Below, one piece after another: positions 7,088-12,912 of a stretch of DNA of 16,695 nt. This DNA comes from Methylococcales bacterium (GTDB taxonomy: Bacteria; Pseudomonadota; Gammaproteobacteria; Methylococcales; Methylomonadaceae). The stretch spans positions 1 through 16,695 of the forward strand of contig JAGLEW010000066.1 in assembly GCA_023144875.1 (NCBI GenBank), in the 5' to 3' direction. The position numbers were made by a program, and so were the translations under genes. The notes beneath the pieces were generated by a model. That model did no database searches, was not told the DNA's origin, and saw nothing but the letters and a program-made list of their open reading frames with translations. Position 1 is the first letter of the stretch; every line of letters begins with the position of its first letter.

Positions 7088-7846
7088 TTAACGACTAAAA
7101 ACCCATTCATTATCCGTTGAAAGATCAGGGTTAAAACGATAATTTTCAAGCGTAAATTCTTTTAATTTTTGTGCCTCATTAATACGATTTTTAATAATGA
7201 AATTAGCCATTAATCCACGCGCCTGCTTGGCATGAATGGCAATAATTTTATAAGCACCTGATCGGTATTCTTTAAAAGACAGTGTTAAAATTTTTGCCTG
7301 TAAAAAGGTGGGTTTAATGGCTTTAAAATATTCATTGGACGCAAGATTAATCAATAAGGGGGTCTGATTTTTTAAATCTTGATTGAGTAACGCACTGATT
7401 TGAGTCCCCCAAAAACTATATAAATTTTTTCCCTTTGGATTTTGAAGGCGCGTACCCATTTCCAACCGATAAGGTTGAATTAAGTCCAGTGGTCGTAAAA
7501 CGCCGTAAAGCCCTGATAAAATACGCACATGTTGTTGCGCAAAGGCAAGCGAATCGACACTATATTCTGAAACCTGAATATTTTTATAAACATCCCCCGT
7601 AAATGATAACAACGCTTGCTTGGCATTATCCAAAGAAAAGGGGCGGTTAAACGCTTGAAAGCGCTGCCAATTGAGAAAACTTAATTTCTCACTAATTTTC
7701 ATTAATTTTCCCAAGGCTTCAGGCGAATACGGCGCTAATAGCTGTATAAGTTCAGCACTTTGATCTAATTGTCGGGGTAGACTAAATTGAGTATTATCAT
7801 TGATTGAAAAGTCTTGTGATTTTGAAGGCGATAAAATAATAATCAT
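7088..7846 (-). CDS. yaaA: Peroxide stress protein YaaA (UPF0246/DUF328)
   Basis: YaaA lowers free intracellular iron during hydrogen peroxide stress in E. coli and binds DNA; it is cytoplasmic. The 252-residue protein matches the usual length of about 255-258. The opening MIIILSPSKSQDF corresponds to the family MLI-x-SPAK start. The conserved middle VRILSGLYGVLRPLDLIQPYRLEMGT (107-132) and LINLASNEYFKAI (165-177) are clear, as is a late RGLMANFIIKNRI block. The ATG at 7846 directly abuts the stop codon of hemJ, so the two are almost certainly in one transcript, probably with translational coupling because no Shine-Dalgarno is visible. The pairing with hemJ makes sense if both serve iron and heme balance, but that link is inferred. 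Confidence 0.95.
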   Translation of the reverse strand: MIIILSPSKSQDFSINDNTQFSLPRQLDQSAELIQLLAPYSPEALGKLMKISEKLSFLNWQRFQAFNRPFSLDNAKQALLSFTGDVYKNIQVSEYSVDSLAFAQQHVRILSGLYGVLRPLDLIQPYRLEMGTRLQNPKGKNLYSFWGTQISALLNQDLKNQTPLLINLASNEYFKAIKPTFLQAKILTLSFKEYRSGAYKIIAIHAKQARGLMANFIIKNRINEAQKLKEFTLENYRFNPDLSTDNEWVFSR

Positions 7847-8269
7847 TTAAAAAGGTTTAACGACCGCTAAAATAATAATCAACACTAAAAACAACACAGG
7901 AATTTCATTCATCCAACGATAAAAAACATGCGAACGGTGATTTTGGTTGTGTTTAAAATCTTGCAACCACCGATAGCAATAATAATGGTAAATAAGTAAG
8001 GCGACTAAGACGGTTAATTTTGCGTGCAACCATCCCATAGAAGCATATAAAACCCATGCATAATCAAACAGCATCCAAAACCCAAAAATAAGGGTTAAGA
8101 TCATGCCAGGGGTCATAATGCCATAGAATAATTTTCGTTCCATGATTTTGAAACGCGCACAACTGGTTTCATCCTCACTCATCGCATGATAAACAAACAA
8201 GCGCGGCAAATAAAAAATACCCGCAAACCATGTGACCATAAAAATTAAATGTAACGCCTTTAGCCACAT
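7847..8269 (-). CDS. hemJ: Protoporphyrinogen IX oxidase, HemJ type
   Basis: HemJ oxidises protoporphyrinogen IX to protoporphyrin IX in the inner membrane, the penultimate step of heme synthesis. The 140-residue protein has the family length and four hydrophobic segments, roughly 3-20, 52-69, 84-100 and 122-138. Conserved blocks are MWLKALHLIFMVTWFAGIFYLPR at the N-terminus, MTPGM (52-56), GWLHAKL (79-85) and FYRWMNEIPVL (116-126). The ATG at 8269 fits the family start exactly; only a weak GAGAA lies upstream. It follows the crp-like gene by 36 bases and abuts yaaA. A plausible promoter overlaps the end of the crp-like gene. Confidence 0.93.
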   Translation of the reverse strand: MWLKALHLIFMVTWFAGIFYLPRLFVYHAMSEDETSCARFKIMERKLFYGIMTPGMILTLIFGFWMLFDYAWVLYASMGWLHAKLTVLVALLIYHYYCYRWLQDFKHNQNHRSHVFYRWMNEIPVLFLVLIIILAVVKPF

Positions 8270-8289
8270 GGAAAAATTCTCATCGTATA

Positions 8290-8319
8290 AGTATAAAAAG
8301 GTTTATTAGCGCGTCCCAA
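8290..8319 (-). promoter_or_regulatory. Possible hemJ promoter
   Basis: On the minus strand, TTGGGA (8319-8314) and TATACT (8295-8290) are separated by 18 bases, matching sigma-70 elements at four and five of six positions. The -35 hexamer lies in the last codons of the crp-like gene. It would start hemJ-yaaA transcription about 15 bases before the ATG, so these genes may be expressed independently of the regulator gene. Confidence 0.45.
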
Positions 8320-8962
8320 ATACAACGATGGTTTTACCGTGCGCTGTAATGAGATTTTTAGCTTCAAGTTCTTTTAATACACGACCAACCACTTCGCGTG
8401 AACACCCGACAATATGACTGATTTCTTGACGACTAATATGTAATTGCATCCCATCAGGGTGCGTGATGGCATCAGGTTCTTTGCATAAATCCAGCAAGGT
8501 ACGTGCGATACGACCTTTGGTATCCATAAAAGCTAAATCCCGAAAATTACGACTGGTCATATAAAGACGCTCAGCCATTTGTTCGCCAATCATAAATAAA
8601 ATATCGGCGGCGTATTGAGGCAGTTCTTTTTTTAGAACGTGACGAATACGTTCATGGGTAATTTCTGCGACCGTACATTCACATCGGGTTTTAACATTGA
8701 CTAATCGTGGGTCAGCGCCATTAAAGACCCCCATTTCGCCAATAAAATCGCCCTTATTCAAATAGGCTAAAATTAATTCTTTACCATCATCATCTTCAGC
8801 ATCGACTAATACCGAGCCTTTAATAATGTAGTAAAGGGTTTCGTTGATATCACCCGCATGAATAAGAGTTGTTTTCGAGGGATATATTTTAACATGACAC
8901 AGTTTTAAAAAATTGGTCAACGCTTGTTGGCGAATCGGGTCTTGGTTATAAATGGTAATCAT
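8306..8962 (-). CDS. crp: CRP/Vfr-type cyclic-nucleotide-dependent transcription regulator
   Basis: The 218-residue protein aligns end to end with CRP and Vfr. The N-terminal cyclic nucleotide-binding domain has GDFIGEMGVF (71-80). Arg86 matches cAMP-phosphate ligand Arg82 of E. coli CRP, but the neighbouring Ser83 position is Leu87. Thr136 and Ser137, which match the C-helix residues contacting adenine, are kept. The C-terminal helix-turn-helix ISRQEISHIVGCSREVVGRVL (177-196) keeps Arg189, Glu190 and Arg194, equivalents of Arg180/Glu181/Arg185, so the TGTGA-type half-site should be recognised. The sequence ends GKTIVVFGTR as in the family. AAAGGA lies about twelve bases before the ATG. It heads the run crp-hemJ-yaaA-ribA. 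The effector (cAMP, another nucleotide, or none) is uncertain because of Leu87, so the symbol indicates family, not proven orthology. Confidence 0.88.
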   Translation of the reverse strand: MITIYNQDPIRQQALTNFLKLCHVKIYPSKTTLIHAGDINETLYYIIKGSVLVDAEDDDGKELILAYLNKGDFIGEMGVFNGADPRLVNVKTRCECTVAEITHERIRHVLKKELPQYAADILFMIGEQMAERLYMTSRNFRDLAFMDTKGRIARTLLDLCKEPDAITHPDGMQLHISRQEISHIVGCSREVVGRVLKELEAKNLITAHGKTIVVFGTR

Positions 8963-9077
8963 AATATTTTTCTATCCTTTAAGACTTCAGCTATAGGTTT
9001 TAGGCTAAAATACCCAAATAAAATTTTCTAGTTATTTAAACAGTTATTTTTTCGATTAAATACTGATTAAATATTGA

Positions 9078-9107
9078 ATTCTTTTTTGATGTGTTTATCG
9101 TTGTCAA
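9078..9107 (-). promoter_or_regulatory. Possible promoter of the crp-like gene
   Basis: On the minus strand, a consensus TTGACA (9107-9102) is followed after 18 bases by AAGAAT (9083-9078), a four-of-six -10 match. Transcription would start near 9070, giving a leader of about 110 bases. The 228-base gap between crp and coaBC is the longest in this part of the window, which fits a regulated promoter. Confidence 0.45.
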
Positions 9108-9108
9108 G

Positions 9109-9126
9109 GATGATACCATTATCATC
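9109..9126. promoter_or_regulatory. Perfect 7-base inverted repeat upstream of the crp -35 element
   Basis: GATGATA (9109-9115) and TATCATC (9120-9126) are perfect reverse complements around a four-base CCAT centre. The element ends one base from the TTGACA of the predicted crp promoter, the place where an activator or repressor would bind. It does not match the CRP consensus and no T-run follows on either strand, so an operator is more likely than a terminator. Confidence 0.45.
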
Positions 9127-9190
9127 TAGCTTCAGGGATAAACCACACCACGTTATAATTTTTACCAAGTCTTTGAAAAAATAAATATAT

Positions 9191-10417
9191 TTAGCCTTTC
9201 AAAGCGTATTTTTTTTGATAGCGTTCAAAAATTAAGGTGATTAATTGTACCGCTAAGTCTTTTTTGTCCATCATTGGTAATTGCGATGAACCCTTTTCCC
9301 AAAAAACATGCAACGCATTTTGCCTATCGTCAAAACCACCTTCGGCTTTCCCTACCCAATTCGCAGCAATCATATCTAGTTTTTTATTAATTAACTTTTC
9401 TTGAGCATAGCGTACTAACTCATGGGTTTCAGCGGCAAATCCTACCACAAAAGGACGCTGAGGTAATAAAGCCACACTGGCTAAAATATCCTTTGTTTTA
9501 TGTAAGGTTAACTGTAAACTTGATTGCTGTTTTTTTATTTTTTGTGGCTGTACAGCGAAAGTATAGTCGGCAACGGCGGCAGCACCAATATAAATTTGAT
9601 GATTTTTAGCCGCTAAAACAACTGCTTGAAACATTTCTTCGGCGGTTTCAACCATTATTAACTGAACGCCCATCGGTGCGGATAAGGCAACAGGCCCACT
9701 AATTAACGTCACTTTTGCCCCTGCATCAATCCCCGCTTGTGCTAAAGCATAGCCCATTTTTCCTGAACTACGATTCGTCATATAGCGTACAGGGTCAAGG
9801 GCTTCACGAGTAGGTCCTGCACTAATTAATAAGTGTACCCCTTTTAAATAAAGATCAGAAGCAGGCGAAGAGTTTATCAAGGACTGATAAATTATACTAG
9901 GCTCCGACATACGTCCCACACCAAATTCACCGCAGGCTAATATTCCTTCACTCGGCGCAATGAGTTCAAAGCCGTTTTGCTGTAAAGTCTTAATATTATT
10001 TTGGGTAATAGATTTATGCCACATGGCTTGATTCATTGCTGGCGCAATATAAACGGGGCATTCAGCGGCAAGACAAAGCGTACTAACCAAATCATCCGCA
10101 AGCCCATGGGCTAATTTTGCGATTATATTGGCAGAAGCAGGGGCGATAATAATTTTATCGGCCCAACGCGCAAGATTAATATGCCCCATCGCATTTTCTT
10201 GTTCAGTATCGAGTAATTGTGTTTGTACAGGATGCCTCGATAACGCCTGAAAGGTTAATGGAGTGATGAATTTACCCGCAGAAGCGGTCATAATAACACG
10301 AACGTCACAGTTTTTTTTGATGAGACATCGAACTAATTCTGCCGATTTATACGCCGCAATTCCTCCACAAACCGCCAGTAAAATATGTTTTTTAATAAAA
10401 ATTCTCAAAACAATCAC
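9191..10417 (-). CDS. coaBC: Bifunctional phosphopantothenoylcysteine decarboxylase / phosphopantothenate-cysteine ligase
   Basis: CoaBC joins cysteine to 4'-phosphopantothenate (CoaB) and decarboxylates the product to 4'-phosphopantetheine (CoaC) in coenzyme A synthesis. The 408-residue protein has both domains. CoaC, about 10-185: HILLAVCGGIAAYKS (11-25), catalytic His79 in GHINLARWAD, PAMNQAMW with Asn129, and the flap ACGEFGVGRMSEP with Cys162. CoaB, about 190-400: ISAGPTREALDPVRYMTNRS (198-217), SSGKMGYALA, AAAVADY (279-285) and VGFAAET (325-331). The start is a GTG at 10417 without a visible Shine-Dalgarno, so a slightly later non-ATG start is possible. It is transcribed away from the radC leader ORF with only 16 bases between their starts, so the promoters must overlap coding sequence. 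Confidence 0.96.
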   Translation of the reverse strand: MIVLRIFIKKHILLAVCGGIAAYKSAELVRCLIKKNCDVRVIMTASAGKFITPLTFQALSRHPVQTQLLDTEQENAMGHINLARWADKIIIAPASANIIAKLAHGLADDLVSTLCLAAECPVYIAPAMNQAMWHKSITQNNIKTLQQNGFELIAPSEGILACGEFGVGRMSEPSIIYQSLINSSPASDLYLKGVHLLISAGPTREALDPVRYMTNRSSGKMGYALAQAGIDAGAKVTLISGPVALSAPMGVQLIMVETAEEMFQAVVLAAKNHQIYIGAAAVADYTFAVQPQKIKKQQSSLQLTLHKTKDILASVALLPQRPFVVGFAAETHELVRYAQEKLINKKLDMIAANWVGKAEGGFDDRQNALHVFWEKGSSQLPMMDKKDLAVQLITLIFERYQKKYALKG

Positions 10418-10433
10418 AAAAGGAGTCGCTATT

Positions 10434-10496
10434 ATGGCAAGGATTAAAAAAACCGTCTACGATTTAAAAACCTTTTTATTTTGGCGAAATGGATAA
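10434..10496 (+). CDS. 20-codon ORF overlapping the radC start (leader peptide or small protein)
   Basis: An ATG at 10434 has an excellent Shine-Dalgarno, AAAGGAG, at 10419-10425, eight bases upstream. It encodes MARIKKTVYDLKT followed by seven mostly aromatic or polar residues ending in Asn-Gly: a short cationic and aromatic peptide with no recognised family. Its TAA (10494-10496) shares a base with the radC ATG (10496-10498) in a TAATG overlap, the classical arrangement for translational coupling. radC has no good ribosome binding site of its own. This could be a translated leader that controls radC, or a genuine small protein. The ribosome-binding evidence is seen directly; function is unknown. 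Confidence 0.6.
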   Translation: MARIKKTVYDLKTFLFWRNG

Positions 10497-11170
10497 TGGC
10501 AATCACCGATTGGGCAGAAGCGGAACGTCCACGAGAAAAACTATTACAACGCGGAGCGAAGGCTTTAACGGATGCCGAACTGTTAGCTATTTTTTTAAGA
10601 ACAGGGGTCAAAGGAAAAAGTGCGGTTGATTTAGCCCACGATTTATTGCAAGAATTTGGCTCTTTACAAGCTCTATTAGGCGCAGATCAAATACATTTTT
10701 GTCAAAGTCATGGACTTGGAAAGGCAAAATACGCTCAATTGCAGGCGGTTTTAGAAATGGCGAAGCGTCATTTTGTTGAAATTATTAATCGAGGGGATGT
10801 TTTACAATGTTCTGAGGCGACACGAGCCTATTTAAGCGCTCAATTACGCAGTTATGATTATGAGGTATTTGCTTGTCTTTTTTTAGATAGCCAGCATCGA
10901 ATGATTCGATTACAAGAATTATTTAGAGGTTCAATTAATGCCTCAAGTATTTATCCCCGAGAAGTCGTTAAACAAGCCTTAGCCTGTAATGCGGCCGCCG
11001 TTATTTTGGCGCATAATCACCCTTCTGGTGTCAATCTTCCCAGTGAAGCCGACCAAAGAATCACTGAAAAATTACAACAAGCCTTCGCTCTATTTGATAT
11101 TCAAGTGCTGGATCATTTCATTATCGGTGATAAGTGTCCCTATTCTTTTGCGGAACATGGCTTGATTTAA
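10496..11170 (+). CDS. radC: RadC family JAMM/MPN protein (UPF0758)
   Basis: The protein has 224 residues, the normal family length. It opens with AITDWAEAERPREKLLQRGAKAL, continues with a helix-hairpin-helix-like region at about 25-85, and then carries a JAMM/MPN metalloprotease-like domain. ILAHNHPSG with His173 and His175 plus Asp186 is the zinc-binding signature, and RGSINASSIYPREVVKQAL (144-162) is the conserved block before it. Despite its name, a role in DNA repair is not established in E. coli, and the biochemical activity is unknown. The ATG at 10496 is preferred over a TTG at 10481 because it fits the family start and overlaps the upstream 20-codon ORF in a TAATG junction. A hairpin terminator follows. 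Pairing beside a divergent coaBC is common in gammaproteobacteria. Confidence 0.96.
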   Translation: MAITDWAEAERPREKLLQRGAKALTDAELLAIFLRTGVKGKSAVDLAHDLLQEFGSLQALLGADQIHFCQSHGLGKAKYAQLQAVLEMAKRHFVEIINRGDVLQCSEATRAYLSAQLRSYDYEVFACLFLDSQHRMIRLQELFRGSINASSIYPREVVKQALACNAAAVILAHNHPSGVNLPSEADQRITEKLQQAFALFDIQVLDHFIIGDKCPYSFAEHGLI

Positions 11171-11177
11171 GTTGAAC

Positions 11178-11204
11178 AAGAGCGCTTTTAAAAACGCTCT
11201 TTCA
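11178..11204. terminator. Hairpin terminator between convergent genes
   Basis: AAGAGCG (11178-11184) pairs with CGCTCTT (11195-11201). The ten-base middle is itself nearly TTTT/AAAA self-complementary, and a short T-run ends the plus-strand side. It sits eight bases after the radC stop and about 20 bases from the stop of the convergent gene at 11224, so it may serve both directions. Confidence 0.75.
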
Positions 11205-11223
11205 AACATAAAATTACCGCGAA

Positions 11224-11586
11224 TTAAACGTCTTTATCAATGATAATTTTATCGTCAATTACTAATTTAGAAATGCCACCTAAAGTAACATGCAAGGTAC
11301 AGGTTGCCAGTTTAAATTTATCCTGATCTTTGCCTACCCATTTTAACGTAACATAGGTTTCTTTATCTGTATCGGTTTCATCTGCAAAATAAACTTGGGA
11401 TGTAGTGGCTTCTTTAATAGCGACAGGACATTTCTTACTCGCCATGCGACTCATATTAGAAACGGTTCTTACCATTGCTTCCGATTTGAGTTCTTCGCTG
11501 GTTTTCTCTTTACTTGTGCCAACTAATAGAAATCCAGCGGCAAAGCAACCGAGAACGGCAATCATTATTTTTTGTACTTGACTCAT
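11224..11586 (-). CDS. Hypothetical protein with N-terminal membrane segment
   Basis: I do not recognise a family for this 120-residue protein. Residues 6-23 (KIMIAVLGCFAAGFLLVG) form a hydrophobic segment that could be a signal anchor or an uncleaved signal; it has a Cys14 but no convincing lipobox. The remainder is polar and probably periplasmic, with a helical start (25-50) and then strand-like segments. Two cysteines outside the membrane segment, Cys53 and Cys96, could form a disulfide. AGGA precedes the ATG at good spacing. It shares a terminator region with radC and lies downstream, on the same strand, of two envelope lipoprotein genes, but a strong terminator separates them, so it is probably transcribed alone. 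A long inverted repeat sits upstream. Confidence 0.7.
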   Translation of the reverse strand: MSQVQKIMIAVLGCFAAGFLLVGTSKEKTSEELKSEAMVRTVSNMSRMASKKCPVAIKEATTSQVYFADETDTDKETYVTLKWVGKDQDKFKLATCTLHVTLGGISKLVIDDKIIIDKDV

Positions 11587-11628
11587 TTTTTTATTCCTAA
11601 TTATTATTGTTCGCTAAAATAGATGGGA

Positions 11629-11664
11629 TATTAGAACAAAGGCATATATTAATCTGTTCTAATA
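11629..11664. promoter_or_regulatory. 10-base perfect inverted repeat upstream of a hypothetical gene
   Basis: TATTAGAACA (11629-11638) and TGTTCTAATA (11655-11664) are exact reverse complements separated by 16 bases. The element lies 43-78 bases upstream of the start of the minus-strand gene at 11586. The half-site and spacing suit a dimeric repressor or activator; a hairpin is also possible. I do not recognise the half-site. Confidence 0.5.
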
Positions 11665-11748
11665 GTAGATTCTATGCGATTTACACACACTCAGCAATGA
11701 AAATATGAGCGGTTTTTTTAATTAAAATAAAGATTAAATCACAGGCAC

Positions 11749-11777
11749 AAAAAAAGCCCGATAAAATATCAGGCTTT
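11749..11777 (-). terminator. Rho-independent terminator of the Lpp-like gene
   Basis: Read on the minus strand, AAAGCC-TGATA, a short loop, then TATC-GGGCTTT form a stem of about ten pairs with one mismatch, followed by seven consecutive Ts. It lies 27 bases beyond the stop of the Lpp-like gene. The sequence is nearly symmetric but has a real T-run only on the minus strand. Confidence 0.85.
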
Positions 11778-11803
11778 ATAAATTATTATTTTAAAAAAAT
11801 AAT

Positions 11804-12079
11804 TTATTTTTTCATAAATTTACTTAATAAACGGTCAAGTTTAGTATTCATTTGATCCGCTGAATTTGCCGCGCTGTTTGCCGCCGCTTCTGCAGCCGAT
11901 GCTTTTGCTGATGCGTCTGTCGCCGCTGTATTAGCCGAATTTGCAGCAGTTTTTGCAGCAGACACATCTGTCTTCAACGTATTTACTTGGCTTTGAAGAT
12001 TTTCAATATCAGAATTTGTTGCACAGCCAACAGCTAAGCCTGCCGTCAAAAGTACCGTCGAGATTTTTAATAATTTCAT
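11804..12079 (-). CDS. Lpp-like alanine-zipper outer-membrane lipoprotein
   Basis: A 91-residue small lipoprotein. Residues 1-18 are a lipoprotein signal peptide, with the lipobox LAVGC and lipidated Cys19. The mature part opens with a short heptad stretch (NLQSQVNTLKTDVSAAK) and then an alanine-rich helix with Ala at zipper positions, the pattern of Lpp/OprI-type trimeric coiled coils. It ends KFMKK; the terminal Lys is the residue that E. coli Lpp joins to the peptidoglycan peptide. Asn and Thr are more frequent than in E. coli Lpp, and the gene could equally be a free lipoprotein of the wider alanine-zipper family. AAGGT precedes the ATG. A lipoprotein L,D-transpeptidase gene lies immediately upstream on the same strand and could perform the attachment (inference). 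Confidence 0.88.
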   Translation of the reverse strand: MKLLKISTVLLTAGLAVGCATNSDIENLQSQVNTLKTDVSAAKTAANSANTAATDASAKASAAEAAANSAANSADQMNTKLDRLLSKFMKK

Positions 12080-12113
12080 TGTTTCATACCTTAAGTTTAT
12101 GTAATGATTAAAT

Positions 12114-12119
12114 AGTATA
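12114..12119 (-). promoter_or_regulatory. Possible -10 element of the Lpp-like gene
   Basis: TATACT on the minus strand lies 35 bases before the ATG. No good -35 hexamer sits at the right distance, but an A-tract of eight (12148-12141) upstream could act as an UP element. With the strong terminator at the other end, this suggests a short, highly expressed monocistronic message, as is usual for Lpp. Confidence 0.35.
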
Positions 12120-12164
12120 TATTTAAAAGTTAATTTTGCCTTTTTTTTGAGCTAAATTCCAGTT

Positions 12165-12839
12165 TTATTTTACTTTTACCGTCATTCCCACGGTAATCCA
12201 ATAACCAAGGTCATCAATTTGAGCATTAGTAACCGCAACACAACCATTGGTCCAATCCCAAAGGCCATGAATTTCGGCATCACCACGACCCACACCATGC
12301 AAACCTATACGGCCTCCTAATGAGGTATTTTGGGGGGGCGTACGATTATTTACATGCGCCCTCACAATGGAATCATAGGTTTTTTCTGAAATTAAAGCTC
12401 GTTTTAAGGCTTCTTCCGCATTCTCAATCGAAGGATAAGTAAAGCCATAAAAGGTTTTAAAACGGCTTTGTCGGTTGACCCACCCTATTTTATAAGTGCC
12501 TAACGGGGTTATTTTATCACCGCGTCTATTTTTAAAGCCCGCCCCTCGGCGACCAATCGAAACTTTTTGATAGGTTGCAACGGTGCGTTCACCTTCTTTG
12601 ACCTCTAATTGGTGTTTTTTCGTATCGACCAATAACCAAGTATAGGAGCTATTAAACGGCTGTTCGCTTATTTTTTTTCGAGCAATATTTGATTTGATAA
12701 CAACGGTGCTCGTTGAAAGTGGTTTCACCACTAATTTTTTTGCAGGTTCCTTCATATCACAAGCAGTGAGTAGGAGTAAAGTAAGGCTAAAACAAAGAAA
12801 GATAAAAAAATTGAACGGAAAATATATTTTTGGCATCAT
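12165..12839 (-). CDS. YkuD-type L,D-transpeptidase, predicted lipoprotein
   Basis: The 224-residue protein carries a lipoprotein signal with the lipobox LLTAC and Cys27. The YkuD domain spans about 66-224: YTWLLVDTKKHQLEV (66-80) is the family's opening strand, GDKITPLGTYKIGW (107-120) is the conserved TP-x-G block, and IGLHGVGRGDAEIHGLWDW...NGCVAV supplies His181, His191 and catalytic Cys200. The motif is T-NGCVAV and not the common S-x-GC-x-R, the variant seen in YafK-like members with a GC-x-A-x-TN tail. Such enzymes form 3-3 crosslinks, attach lipoproteins to peptidoglycan or cleave that bond. It lies 85 bases upstream of the Lpp-like gene on the same strand and divergent from pgm. The start ATGATG at 12839 lacks a clear Shine-Dalgarno. 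Confidence 0.9.
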   Translation of the reverse strand: MMPKIYFPFNFFIFLCFSLTLLLLTACDMKEPAKKLVVKPLSTSTVVIKSNIARKKISEQPFNSSYTWLLVDTKKHQLEVKEGERTVATYQKVSIGRRGAGFKNRRGDKITPLGTYKIGWVNRQSRFKTFYGFTYPSIENAEEALKRALISEKTYDSIVRAHVNNRTPPQNTSLGGRIGLHGVGRGDAEIHGLWDWTNGCVAVTNAQIDDLGYWITVGMTVKVK

Positions 12840-12912
12840 ACAGTCTATTGATTAATTAAAAAATTAGTGTAATTTATACGCTTTCATTACCGCGGACATC
12901 TAGGCATTATCT
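12840..12912. promoter_or_regulatory. Divergent promoter region between the transpeptidase gene and pgm
   Basis: These 73 bases separate two divergent starts and must hold both promoters. On the plus strand a TTGATT (12848-12853) is followed after 16 bases by TAATTT (12870-12875), each a four-of-six match. The sequence is AT-rich and no operator or hairpin stands out. AGG precedes the pgm ATG at acceptable spacing. Confidence 0.35.

Noticed and set aside
9091..9107. CRP binding site for autoregulation (TGTGTTTATCGTTGTCA)
   Set aside because: Half-sites and spacing do not fit TGTGA-N6-TCACA; only the left half is close.
10263..10433. Upstream extension of the 20-codon radC leader frame to 77 codons
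   Set aside because: This part is antisense to the CoaC domain of coaBC. The strong ribosome binding site selects the ATG at 10434.
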